Shown: one piece after another, positions 34,988 through 43,362 of the stretch | Position numbering within the stretch: position 1 is the first letter of the stretch | Layout of the letters: each line of letters starts with the position of its first letter | NCBI GenBank assembly: GCA_019634895.1 | Contig: JAHCAM010000013.1 | Location: 1-63,325 of the forward strand | Direction of reading: 5' to 3' | Length of the DNA: 63,325 nucleotides | Origin: Steroidobacteraceae bacterium | Lineage (GTDB): Bacteria > Pseudomonadota > Gammaproteobacteria > Steroidobacterales > Steroidobacteraceae | Notes under the pieces: generated by a model | Told to the model about the DNA's origin: nothing | Database searches by the model: none | Seen by the model: only the letters and a program-made list of their open reading frames with translations | Position numbers and translations under genes: made by a program

Positions 34988-35051
34988 CACATTCCAAGCC
35001 GGCCATAGAGCCGGCCGCACGTCGAATGGCACGTCATCGGGGAGAAATGCC

Positions 35052-35741
35052 ATGCACCCTCAGCCTCCGCTCGCGCTGGCTCCGCCGGCCGGGACCGCGG
35101 AATGGTCTGAACATTCGCTGCTCGATGCGCCGACGCGAGGGGCGCTCGGCTCCGTCAACCAGGCGTTCCTGGCGCTGGCCACGGAGCTGGCGGACGAGGG
35201 GCGGCTGAAGCTGATCGCCGGCCTGCCGGCGCGGGCGATCGACTCGCTGATCCACCCGCAGGCCGGGGAGCGGCTCTGCGAGCGGCTGCCCTATGCGCTG
35301 TTCGACCTGCGCTTCGGCGATGCCGGTTTCTGGGAGGGCGAAGTGGCCGCGGCCGGCGGCGTGCAGGACGCGCCCGCGTCCGCGGCCTGCGACGAGCGCG
35401 TGGTCGCATTCGCGCGCGCCGCGGTCATGCTCGCCTGGCACCTGGCGCAGACGCGTCCGGCCGCCGCGCGGCTGGCATTCGGCACCTCGCCGGCGACCAT
35501 CGCGGCGCTGGCCCGGCTGCCGGTGGCGGCGGTCGAACGGCTTGCGCGGCGCGTGGCGCCGGCGCTGACCGCGCGCTTCGGCTCGCGCGCGCGGTTCTGG
35601 CTGCAGTTCGAGGGCTGCGCGGCGCATCCGGACGACCGTTCGGTGGACGAACTGCAGCGGCTCGGGCTGCAGATCCAGGGCGCGGAGAGCGCGCGCCAGC
35701 AGGCGCTGCAGCGCCGGCCGCGCCGGGCGGCCACCGCCTGA
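35052..35741 (+). CDS. FlhD-like protein with two FlhD modules in one chain
   Basis: 229 residues starting at the ATG at 35052 (GGAG site 7 bp upstream). Residues 31-94 (SVNQAFLALATELADEG...YALFDLRFGDAGFW) resemble FlhD from DINLSYLLLAQRL to VCHFRF. Residues 117-183 repeat the same layout (VVAFARAAVMLAWHLAQ...ALTARFGSRARFW), including the terminal FG..RFW/FW ends. So the protein looks like a fused FlhD dimer. It is divergent from the FlhC-like gene, 109 bp away. FlhD is about 116 residues, half this length. The similarity is my reading of sequence patterns and not a database result. Confidence 0.6.
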   Translation: MHPQPPLALAPPAGTAEWSEHSLLDAPTRGALGSVNQAFLALATELADEGRLKLIAGLPARAIDSLIHPQAGERLCERLPYALFDLRFGDAGFWEGEVAAAGGVQDAPASAACDERVVAFARAAVMLAWHLAQTRPAAARLAFGTSPATIAALARLPVAAVERLARRVAPALTARFGSRARFWLQFEGCAAHPDDRSVDELQRLGLQIQGAESARQQALQRRPRRAATA

Positions 35742-35749
35742 GGCGCAGC

Positions 35750-35769
35750 GCCGCGCGCCGGCGCGCGGC
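35750..35769. terminator. 20-bp perfect GC palindrome after the FlhD-like gene
   Basis: Bases 35750-35769 are fully self-complementary around 35759/35760 and begin eight bases after the stop codon. No T-run follows, so it would be a GC-rich stall or a folded element rather than a classical intrinsic terminator. Confidence 0.5.
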
Positions 35770-35847
35770 CGTTCGGTTGCCGGGGAGCAGGGCGAAAGCT
35801 ACCCTTCGCGCCTGTCCGCACGCATTCCCGCCCGTCCCCGGAGCTCC

Positions 35848-36783
35848 ATGAAGGCGCTTTCGATCCGCGGCCTGACCAAGACCTATCGCAACGGCGTGCA
35901 GGCGCTGTCCGGCATCGACCTCGACGTGGACGAGGGAGACTTCTTCGCGCTGCTCGGGCCGAACGGCGCCGGCAAGACGACCACCATCGGCATCATCATG
36001 TCGCTGGTGACCAAGAGCGGCGGCGCCGTGTCGGTGTTCGGCCACGACATCGACCGCGAGCTCGACCTCGCGAAGTCCTGCATCGGGCTGGTGCCGCAGG
36101 AGATCAACTTCAACCAGTTCGAGAAAGTGTTCACGATCATCGTGAACCAGGCCGGCTTCTACGGCCTGCCGCGCCGGCTCGCGCTCGAGCGCGCGGAGAA
36201 GTACCTGCGGCAGCTGCAGCTCTGGGACAGGCGCGACACCATCGCGCGCTCGCTGTCGGGCGGCATGAAGCGGCGGCTGATGATCGCGCGCGCCCTGGTG
36301 CACGAGCCGCGGCTGCTGATCCTCGACGAGCCGACCGCGGGCGTGGACATCGAGATCCGCCGCAGCATGTGGAGCTTCCTGCGCTCGATCAACGCGCAGG
36401 GCACGACGATCATCCTGACCACGCATTACCTCGAGGAGGCGGAGAGCCTCTGCCGCCACATCGCGATCATCGACGGCGGCCGCATCATCGTGAACGACAC
36501 CATGGCCGGCGTGATCCGCAAGCTGGCGCAGGAGACCTTCGTGCTCAATCTCCGCGAGCCGATCGCGGAGCCGCCGCCGCTGCCGGGCTACGCCGCGCGC
36601 ATGACCGACGGCCACACGCTGGAGGTGGAGGTCAGCAAGGAGCAGAGCCTCAACGACATCTTCTCGCGCCTGTCGCAGGGCGGCATCGAGGTCGTCAGCA
36701 TGCGCAACAAGGTCAACCGGCTCGAGGAGCTGTTCATGCGCCTGGTCGAGAGCAAGGGCGCCGCCGGCGCGGGGAGGGGCTGA
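35848..36783 (+). CDS. ABC-2 exporter ATP-binding protein (YadG type)
   Basis: 311 residues. Walker [10 protein letters not shown] (37-45), signature LSGGMKRR (136-143), Walker B LLILDE (156-161) and H-loop TTHYLEE. It has a C-terminal extension typical of this class. The permease gene follows 1 bp after the stop. Exported substrate unknown. Confidence 0.94.
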   Translation: MKALSIRGLTKTYRNGVQALSGIDLDVDEGDFFALLGPNGAGKTTTIGIIMSLVTKSGGAVSVFGHDIDRELDLAKSCIGLVPQEINFNQFEKVFTIIVNQAGFYGLPRRLALERAEKYLRQLQLWDRRDTIARSLSGGMKRRLMIARALVHEPRLLILDEPTAGVDIEIRRSMWSFLRSINAQGTTIILTTHYLEEAESLCRHIAIIDGGRIIVNDTMAGVIRKLAQETFVLNLREPIAEPPPLPGYAARMTDGHTLEVEVSKEQSLNDIFSRLSQGGIEVVSMRNKVNRLEELFMRLVESKGAAGAGRG

Positions 36784-36784
36784 G

Positions 36785-37585
36785 GTGGACGCCGCGGCCG
36801 AAGGCGCGCGCACGCTCGCCCGCATCCGGCGCGTCGGGTTCCAGACCATGATGCGCCGCGAGTACGGCCGCATCATCCGCATCTGGGGCCAGACGCTGGT
36901 GCCGCCGGCGGTCACGGCGACGCTCTACTTCATCATCTTCGGCAGCCTGATCGGGCGGCGCATCGGCACGATGGGCGGCTACGACTACATGCAGTACATC
37001 GCGCCCGGCCTGATCATGATGGCGATCATCAGCAATTCCTACGGCAACGTGGTGTCGAGCTTCTTCGGCGCGAAGTTCGGCAAGCACATCGAGGAAATGC
37101 TGGTCGCGCCGCTGCCGAACTGGCTGATCGTGCTCGGCTACGTGTCGGGCGGCGTGCTGAGGGGACTGCTGGTCGGCGTCGTCGTCACCATCGTGACGCT
37201 GTTCTTCACCCGCATCCCGGTCGAGCATCCGTTGCTGGTGATCGCCTCGGTGCTGCTGACCTCGGTGGTGTTCTCCCTCGGCGGGTTCTTCAATGCGATC
37301 TTCGCAAAGAACTTCGACCAGATTTCCTGGTTCCCGACCTTCGTGCTGACGCCGCTGATCTACCTGGGCGGCGTGTTCTACTCGGTGTCGCTGTTGCCGT
37401 CCTGGGCCGAGCGGCTCTCCTACTTCAACCCGATCCTGTACATGGTCAACGCCTTCCGGCACGGGTTCCTGGGCACCAGCGACGTGGACCTGCGCTTCGC
37501 CTTCGCGGTGATGGCGGCGTTTGCGGCGGCCATGTATGCCGTGGTCGTCACGCTGATGAACCGCGGCACCGGCATCCGCGAGTAG
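36785..37585 (+). CDS. ABC-2 exporter permease (YadH type)
   Basis: 266 residues from a GTG, one base after the ATPase stop. Six membrane helices with the ABC-2 motif LTPLIYLGGVFYSVSLLP near residue 195. It is encoded with the ATPase above; this pair and the one at 45360-47071 are paralogues. Confidence 0.93.
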   Translation: MDAAAEGARTLARIRRVGFQTMMRREYGRIIRIWGQTLVPPAVTATLYFIIFGSLIGRRIGTMGGYDYMQYIAPGLIMMAIISNSYGNVVSSFFGAKFGKHIEEMLVAPLPNWLIVLGYVSGGVLRGLLVGVVVTIVTLFFTRIPVEHPLLVIASVLLTSVVFSLGGFFNAIFAKNFDQISWFPTFVLTPLIYLGGVFYSVSLLPSWAERLSYFNPILYMVNAFRHGFLGTSDVDLRFAFAVMAAFAAAMYAVVVTLMNRGTGIRE

Positions 37586-37596
37586 CGGCGGCCCCC

Positions 37597-38280
37597 ATGT
37601 GCGGGCGCTACGCGTTCTTCTCCCCGGCCGAGGCGGTCCGGCGGACCTTCGCGCTCGACGAGGTGCCGGAACTGGAGCCGCGCTACAACATCGCCCCGAC
37701 CCAGGACGTGCCGGCCGTGCGCGCCGGCGAGGAGGGCCGGCGCGCGCTCGCCCTGCTGCACTGGGGCCTGGTGCCCAAGTGGGCGAAGGAGAAGGCGATC
37801 GGCAACCGCATGATCAACGCGCGCGCCGAGACGCTCGCGGAGAAGCCCTCGTTCCGCGACGCATTCCGCAAGCGCCGCTGCCTGGTCGTGACCGACGGCT
37901 GGTACGAATGGCAGGTCGCACCCGGCGGCAAGCAGCCCTGGTTCATCCGCATGAAGGACCGGCGGCCGTTCGCGTTCGCGGGGCTGTGGGAGCGCTGGAA
38001 GGACCCTGCGGACGGCGCGACGCTAGAGTCCTGCACGATCGTGACCACGGATGCGTCGGCGTCGATCCGCAAGATCCATGACCGCATGCCCTGCGTGCTG
38101 CCCGAGGCGGAATGGGACCGCTGGCTGGACACCGCCTATGCCGATACGGAGCAGCTGTCGCTGCTGCTGCAGCCTTACGATCCGAAGGCGCTCGACTTCT
38201 GGCCGGTCAGCCGGCTGGTCAACGCGCCCAGGAACCAGGGCGCGAAGCTCATCGAACAGGACCGCTCGATCGCGAGCTGA
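37597..38280 (+). CDS. SRAP/YedK family abasic-site protein
   Basis: 227 residues with catalytic Cys2 (MCGRYAF), WGLVPKWAKE, NARAETLAEKPSF, TDGWYEWQ and HDRMPCVL. The family forms a thiazolidine link to abasic sites in single-stranded DNA and protects them. Active-site residues are intact. Confidence 0.95.
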   Translation: MCGRYAFFSPAEAVRRTFALDEVPELEPRYNIAPTQDVPAVRAGEEGRRALALLHWGLVPKWAKEKAIGNRMINARAETLAEKPSFRDAFRKRRCLVVTDGWYEWQVAPGGKQPWFIRMKDRRPFAFAGLWERWKDPADGATLESCTIVTTDASASIRKIHDRMPCVLPEAEWDRWLDTAYADTEQLSLLLQPYDPKALDFWPVSRLVNAPRNQGAKLIEQDRSIAS

Positions 38281-38304
38281 GCGCAGAGCCGCCGGCGCGC
38301 GCGG

Positions 38305-38910
38305 CTACTTCTTCGTCCAGTCCCCGCCGGCGCGCTTGTAGTACCAGCCTGCGCGCGCATTCGCGACCCAGCGCGCGGCGAAGGTGCTGCGGATGTCGGC
38401 CTCCCATTCCGGGTGCCCGTTGGCGGAGGCGATCTCCCGGTACAGCGCATTGCGGTCCGCGTTCTCGTCGCTGACCAGCTTGCGCGCGCGGTTGCGGTCG
38501 GCCAGCGGCACGGCATTGGCGTCGCGCAGCTCGATCAGTCCGTCCGCGGTGAGCCCCACGGCGCCGGAATCGAAGAACGGCTCGAGGTCCGCGGCGCGCG
38601 CCTTCATGGACGCGGTCAGCGCCCGGATCGCGGGACTCGAGATGTCGATGTCGGCCTGCGCGTGGGCGGCCGGCACCAGAAGTTCGACCGCACCGGCGAA
38701 CGCGCTGGCCAGCATGGCGCGCCCCGGCATGCCGACCGAGGACTGCTCGTTGCCTTCCCGCTTCTTCGCCTCTTCGCGGCCCCAGATGTCCTCGATGATG
38801 CGGTCCGCCGCCCGCTCGGCCGCGGCCTCGGGAAAGTAGACGTTGATGGTCACGCAGGCGGCCAGCGCCAGCGAGCCCGCCGCGATACCGGCTGTGATCC
38901 AGCGAATCAT
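38305..38910 (-). CDS. YdbL-type (DUF1318) lipoprotein
   Basis: 201 residues. The signal ends in LAAC, followed directly by a beta-strand (VTINVYFPEAAAERAAD); the DUF1318 domain follows (residues about 100-201) ending AGWYYKRAGGDWTKK. In E. coli, YdbL is a soluble chaperone and YnbE the lipoprotein whose strands extend YdbH. This protein seems to hold a lipobox and YnbE-like strand plus the YdbL domain. It lies 94 bp after the YdbH-like gene, in which no YnbE gene fits. Confidence 0.82.
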   Translation of the reverse strand: MIRWITAGIAAGSLALAACVTINVYFPEAAAERAADRIIEDIWGREEAKKREGNEQSSVGMPGRAMLASAFAGAVELLVPAAHAQADIDISSPAIRALTASMKARAADLEPFFDSGAVGLTADGLIELRDANAVPLADRNRARKLVSDENADRNALYREIASANGHPEWEADIRSTFAARWVANARAGWYYKRAGGDWTKK

Positions 38911-39004
38911 GCGGATGCCTCCTTCGATTCCCCGGCCATTCGCGAACCATGCTCGCGGACGGCGGCTGAATGCTTCCTGAACCGATTCTAGCGCAGGATT
39001 CCGT

Positions 39005-41110
39005 TCAATCGACCACGATGTCGGATTCCATGATGCGGGCCAGCTGACTCACCAGCCGGCTCCAGGCGACCCGCGACTGGTTGCCGATCACGTCGATGCG
39101 CGGCAGTCCCGAACCCTTCACGATGTAGAAGCCGGTGGCCGCCGGCTGAATGCCGCCCATGGTGCAGACGTCGTTGGCGAGCCTGCAGCTGAGGCCGAGC
39201 CGGTCATAGCCGAAGTCGTCGAAGAACCGGAGGAACCCGCCCTGCAGCGCCGAGGCGACGCTGCCGCCGGTGCCGCCGCCGATGCTGGACAGGTTCTGCA
39301 CCGCGCGCTGGCTGATGCGGTGGCGCGAGCGGTCGCCCGGCGGCGTGTAGAAGCGCGCGTCGAAGGATTCCGGCATCCAGGCGAAGGTCTCGAGGCCCTC
39401 GATCTCGCCGGACAGCCGGCCGGTGATCATGCCGAAGGAGAACGTGCTCGTGACCAGCTTGAGATCCAGGTTCCTGACGTCCACGCTCGCGGAAAGCCGC
39501 GGGAACTTGCCGAGCGGGTCGCGCAGCCTGAGCCCGCGCACGACCACGCTGCCGTCGAACACCGCGGCCTCCAGGTTGCCGCCGAGCGTGACCTCGCCCC
39601 GTGCCCATTGCAGGTCGGGGATGCTGCCGGCCAGCGTGCCCTCGAACTCGGGCCATCCGAATGCGCGCGCCAGCGGCGCGACGCTGATCGGCCGTACCGC
39701 GGCGTCGAAGCGCACGTACATCTGCTCCGTGCCGGCGTGGCGCACGCGCAGCGTCTCGATCGCGAGCCCGCCGTCGAATATCGGCAACAGCAGGGGCTCC
39801 AGCAGGCGGAAGTGCCGGCCGGTGGTCGAGAACGGCACCGCGGTGGCGCCAAGCTCGATGCCCCAGAGGCTGGCCGTGTCCCAGGCGAGGCGCGACTGGA
39901 ACTGCGCATCGTCAATCGTGCCCGCGAGTGCGCTGCGCGAGGCATCGTCGAACCAGTTCAGGCGCCCGTTCAGGCCGCCGACGAAGAGCGCGCCGTTGTT
40001 GCTGTCGAGCGTGACCCCTTCGACGTCGAACGCCGCGCGCGCCGGCAGCCCCGCGGCGATGTCGAGTTCGCCCGATACGCGGCCGACGCCCTCCAGTTCC
40101 TTGAAGGCCGTGTGGATGAGGAAGGGCTGCAGGTAGGCGGGCAGGGCGGTCGCCAGCTCCAGCGCGGCGACCTTCACGCGCGCCTCGGGCAGGAACGATT
40201 CGCCTGCGAAATCGAGCGTCGCCTGGCCGCTGGCCTGCAGCACGCCGCGGTGATCGAGCGTGAATTCACGCGCCTCGAAGCGCGCGGCATCGGTGTGCAG
40301 CAGGCCCGCGAAGCCGAGGTCGGCGCGCTGCGCGCCGAAATCGAGGAACACGGGATCGCTGTAAGCCTGGCCGGCGACGAACTCGAGACGGCCGTCCTGC
40401 ACGGCGAAGCCGCCGGGCGCCGCTTGGAGCTTCATCCGCAGCGTGCCCGCGACGGCCTCGCCCGCCAGCAGGCCCTCGGCATCGGCAAAGTCCAGGCGCG
40501 CGATGTCCATGGCGACCGTGGCTGCGCGCAGTTCGTCGCCGCGGCCGGCCGCGCTCACGGCGCCCGATGCCGCACCGGCCACCGAGAATCCCTCCGGCAA
40601 CTCAATCCACGGCTTGGCGACCGCGGGCAGCCTGGCAATGTCGAGGCCCGCGATCGTGGCGTCGAGCTGCCAGCGGGTACCCTCGAGCCTCAGGTCCGCC
40701 TTCGCGCGGCCGCCCGCAAGCGAGAACGCATCGAGCCCCACGCGCAGGCTGCCGTCGGCGCCGGCGTGCGCGGAGAACGCGGTGTCCTGCGCGCCCAGCG
40801 AGCCGAGCGATCCGCGCAGGCGCCCGCGCGGACAGCGGACGGTGTCGCCGGCGACCTGCAGCGAGGGGCAGTCGAGTGAGAATCCGGCGAGCGGACCGGT
40901 GGCTGCGAGGCCGCGGATGCGCGCGGCGCGGACCGTGACCGCACCGGCCGCCTGCGCATCCTGCGCAAGGGCGACGGCGAGCCCGTCGATCTGCAGGCCC
41001 GCAAACTCGACGCGGCCGGCGCTCAGGCTGATCTGGCCGGCAGCCGCCGCGGGAAGGGCGATGCCGCCCGCCAGGGCGGCCGCCATGAACCGGGCCCAGC
41101 GCCTCAGCAC
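39005..41110 (-). CDS. YdbH-like AsmA-family envelope protein
   Basis: 701 residues. The N-terminus (MLRRWARFMAAALAGGIALPAAAA) could be a signal peptide or an anchor helix. The rest is beta-rich, with a YdbH C-terminal part: GSIPDLQWARGEVTLGGNLE, YTPPGDRSRHRISQRAVQN, FLRFFDDFGYDRLGLSCRL and GSGLPRIDVIG. YdbH-type proteins bridge inner and outer membranes and, with TamB and YhdP, share phospholipid transport. YdbL-like protein encoded downstream. Confidence 0.84.
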   Translation of the reverse strand: MLRRWARFMAAALAGGIALPAAAAGQISLSAGRVEFAGLQIDGLAVALAQDAQAAGAVTVRAARIRGLAATGPLAGFSLDCPSLQVAGDTVRCPRGRLRGSLGSLGAQDTAFSAHAGADGSLRVGLDAFSLAGGRAKADLRLEGTRWQLDATIAGLDIARLPAVAKPWIELPEGFSVAGAASGAVSAAGRGDELRAATVAMDIARLDFADAEGLLAGEAVAGTLRMKLQAAPGGFAVQDGRLEFVAGQAYSDPVFLDFGAQRADLGFAGLLHTDAARFEAREFTLDHRGVLQASGQATLDFAGESFLPEARVKVAALELATALPAYLQPFLIHTAFKELEGVGRVSGELDIAAGLPARAAFDVEGVTLDSNNGALFVGGLNGRLNWFDDASRSALAGTIDDAQFQSRLAWDTASLWGIELGATAVPFSTTGRHFRLLEPLLLPIFDGGLAIETLRVRHAGTEQMYVRFDAAVRPISVAPLARAFGWPEFEGTLAGSIPDLQWARGEVTLGGNLEAAVFDGSVVVRGLRLRDPLGKFPRLSASVDVRNLDLKLVTSTFSFGMITGRLSGEIEGLETFAWMPESFDARFYTPPGDRSRHRISQRAVQNLSSIGGGTGGSVASALQGGFLRFFDDFGYDRLGLSCRLANDVCTMGGIQPAATGFYIVKGSGLPRIDVIGNQSRVAWSRLVSQLARIMESDIVVD

Positions 41111-42093
41111 GGCCCGTCCACCAGCACGGCGGCGCCGCGGATTTCGCCCTGGCGCAACAGCTTGAGTGCCTCGTTGGCCTGCATGAGCGGCAAGCGCTGG
41201 ACCGACACATGCAGCGGCACCTCGGCCGCCAGGCGCATGAACTCCTCACCGTCCCGGCGCGTCAGGTTCGCGACCGAGACGACCGATCGCTCCTCCCAGA
41301 GCAGCCGGTAGGGGAAGGAAGGTATGTCGCTCATGTGGATGCCCGCACAGACGACGCGCCCGGCCTTGCGCGTGGCGGCCAGCGCCGACGGGACCAGCGC
41401 GCCGACGGGCGCGAACAGGATGGCGGCATCCAGCGGTTCCGGCGGCGACTGGTCCGAATCTCCGGCCCAGGCGGCGCCGAGGCTGATGGCGAACTGCCGA
41501 GCATCCGTGTCGCCGGGCCGCGTGAAGGCAAAGACCCGGCAGCCTTGCGCCGTGGCCAGTTGCGCGAGCAGGTGCGCGGAAGCGCCGAAGCCGTAGAGGC
41601 CGAGCGTGACGGCGTCGCCGGCCGCGCGCCAGGCGCGGTAGCCGATGAGGCCCGCGCACAGCAGCGGCGCCGCTTCCGCGTCGTCATAACGCTCGGGAAT
41701 CGCGAAGCAGAAGCCGGCGTTGGCGACGGCGTACTCGGCATAGCCGCCGTCGCGTGTGTAGCCCGTGAACACGGCGCCGTCGCAGAGGTTCTCGCGACCG
41801 GCGCGGCACCAGCGGCAGCGGCCGCAGGTCGCGGCGAGCCAGGGCACGCCGACGCGTGCGCCCACGGCAGATCGCGCGCCCGCGCCGATGGCGACGACGC
41901 GGCCGACGATCTCGTGACCCGGAACGAGCGGGCAACGGACACCGGGCAGCTCGCCGTCCACGACATGAAGGTCGGTGCGGCAGACGCCGCAGGCGGAGAC
42001 CTTCAGCAGCAGCTCGCCGGGACCGGGTTGCGGCACGGGCCGCTCATCCGCGACGAGCGGCTGGCCCGGCGCGTGCAGGCGCATCGCCAACAT
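41104..42093 (-). CDS. Zinc-dependent alcohol dehydrogenase family protein
   Basis: 329 residues, MDR superfamily. Catalytic zinc: C (ACGVCRTDLH), H and E (PGHEIVG). Structural zinc cysteines are in CGRCRWCRAGRENLC. The nucleotide fold is at LYGFGASAHLLAQLA. Likely an AdhA-type alcohol dehydrogenase; substrate unknown. Its last codons overlap the YdbH-like gene start by 7 bp. Confidence 0.92.
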   Translation of the reverse strand: MLAMRLHAPGQPLVADERPVPQPGPGELLLKVSACGVCRTDLHVVDGELPGVRCPLVPGHEIVGRVVAIGAGARSAVGARVGVPWLAATCGRCRWCRAGRENLCDGAVFTGYTRDGGYAEYAVANAGFCFAIPERYDDAEAAPLLCAGLIGYRAWRAAGDAVTLGLYGFGASAHLLAQLATAQGCRVFAFTRPGDTDARQFAISLGAAWAGDSDQSPPEPLDAAILFAPVGALVPSALAATRKAGRVVCAGIHMSDIPSFPYRLLWEERSVVSVANLTRRDGEEFMRLAAEVPLHVSVQRLPLMQANEALKLLRQGEIRGAAVLVDGPC

Positions 42094-42241
42094 GGGGCCA
42101 TCTTAGCGCCAGCAGGATGGCCGATCGCCGGCGGCTCTCGTCATGCTTCACTGCCGGTGCGCCGCTGCCTGCAGGCCCGGGCTGGGCGCGGCATCAACCT
42201 GCGACGCGGATTTTTCCAGGTTAATCAGCTACCTCTGGGAC

Positions 42242-42273
42242 TGTCGCCGGAATGTCGATTCCGGCCGGCGACA
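42242..42273. promoter_or_regulatory. Two nested dyads over the ECF42 -35 element
   Basis: An outer 9-bp inverted repeat (TGTCGCCGG 42242-42250; CCGGCGACA 42265-42273) encloses an inner 7-bp one (CCGGAAT 42247-42253; ATTCCGG 42258-42264). The TGTCGA lies in the inner loop. It may bind a repressor or hinder polymerase by folding. Confidence 0.5.
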
Positions 42274-42279
42274 TTCGAC
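42253..42279 (+). promoter_or_regulatory. ECF42-type promoter candidate
   Basis: TGTCGA (42253-42258), 17 bp, CGAC (42276-42279). As I recall, ECF42 sigma factors use -35 TGTCGA and -10 CGA/TC. It lies about 90 bp upstream of the first DGPF gene, so the cluster's own sigma factor probably drives it. Confidence 0.65.
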
Positions 42280-42368
42280 TATTGGGCGTCATGAATCCCG
42301 CGTATATGGTCGCAGCCGTGCTCGCGGCTGCGAGGCGCCAACAGCCAGGCCCACAGCAGGAGGTGGCC

Positions 42369-42722
42369 GTGCAGTACCTTTGCCTGATCTACAGCGACGA
42401 GAGCCAGTGGCCCGGGCTCCCGAAGGCCGAACACGAGCGCGTGCTTGGTGAGTATCACGCCTACACCGATGACATCCAGCGGAGCGGCCACCTGGTGGGC
42501 GCCAACCGGCTCGAACCGACCTCGGCCGCGACCGCCGTGCGCGTACGCAACGGCCGCGTCTCGACCACCGACGGTCCGTTCGCGGAAACGAAGGAACAGC
42601 TTGGGGGCTATTATCTGCTCGAAGCCCGCGATCTCAACGAGGCCATCCAGCTGGCAGCCCGGATCCCCGGCGCAAGATATGGCTGCATCGAGGTGCGGCC
42701 AGTCATGGAAATGAAACGATGA
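42369..42722 (+). CDS. DGPF/YCII-domain protein 1
   Basis: 117 residues starting at the GTG at 42369 behind AGGAGG. The family motif is STTDGPFAETKEQLGGYYLLEA. Small soluble proteins of this type are almost always encoded beside ECF42 sigma factors, with unknown biochemical role. Confidence 0.9.
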   Translation: MQYLCLIYSDESQWPGLPKAEHERVLGEYHAYTDDIQRSGHLVGANRLEPTSAATAVRVRNGRVSTTDGPFAETKEQLGGYYLLEARDLNEAIQLAARIPGARYGCIEVRPVMEMKR

Positions 42723-42976
42723 GATGCATGATCATGCTCGTGGCAGGCTCGGGGCTGCAGCGCAGCGCCAAGGGCCGGCGTATCCGCCGCAGCGGCGCGC
42801 GACGCACGGTGATCGACGGTCCCTTCGCCGAGACCAGGGAGCCGATCGCCGGCTACACGATCATCCAGGTGAAGTCGCGCGAGGAGGCGGTGGCGTGGAC
42901 GCGCCGCTTCCCGAACCCGGCGCTGGACGGCGGTGACTGCGAGATCGGCATGGGCGGAGAGGAGAAACGGTCATGA
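42719..42976 (+). CDS. Shortened DGPF/YCII-domain protein 2
   Basis: 85 residues. Overlaps its neighbour by 4 bp. It begins like a full member (MRCMIMLVAGSG) but jumps directly to LQRSAKGRRIRRSGARRTVIDGPFAETREPIAGY. The first helix region, about 35 residues in relatives, is absent. The DGPF half is intact. May be a deletion variant, so function is uncertain. Confidence 0.78.
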   Translation: MRCMIMLVAGSGLQRSAKGRRIRRSGARRTVIDGPFAETREPIAGYTIIQVKSREEAVAWTRRFPNPALDGGDCEIGMGGEEKRS

Positions 42977-43353
42977 GGTTCGTTTGTCTCGGTTGCCTCG
43001 ACAAGGACGCCTGGGGCAGGTTGAGCCCCGCAGAGCAGCAGGCCATGATCGAAGCGTGCACGGCTTTCGACCGCGAGCTGCACGCGCAAGGGCGGTTCGC
43101 GGCCGGCTTCGCGCTCCAGGACTCCGCGAGCGCCACGACGATCCGCTGGAATGGCGGCAGGCCGTCGCAGGTGGACGGCCCCTTCGCGGAGACCAAGGAG
43201 ATGCTGGGCGGCATCCTGGTCCTCGAGGCCAGGGACAAGGCGGAAGCGGTCGAGATCATGAGCCGGCACCCCGCGATCCGCATCGGCCCGTTCGAGGTCC
43301 GGCCCGCGGACGAGGCGTTCATGGCCCAACACCCCATACTGAAGCTGCAATAG
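42973..43353 (+). CDS. DGPF/YCII-domain protein 3
   Basis: 126 residues. MRFVCLGCLDKDAW at the start and VDGPFAETKEMLGGILVLEA at the motif. Overlaps the gene before by 4 bp. Confidence 0.9.
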   Translation: MRFVCLGCLDKDAWGRLSPAEQQAMIEACTAFDRELHAQGRFAAGFALQDSASATTIRWNGGRPSQVDGPFAETKEMLGGILVLEARDKAEAVEIMSRHPAIRIGPFEVRPADEAFMAQHPILKLQ

Positions 43354-43362
43354 GAGCACGCA

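Larger units (their letters stand above)
42094..42368. other. Intergenic region between ADH and the ECF42/DGPF cluster
   Basis: About 275 bp. It holds the ECF42-like promoter and nested dyads listed next. I see no gene; a frame from 42252 is a leader in frame with the first DGPF gene but has no ribosome site. Confidence 0.6.
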
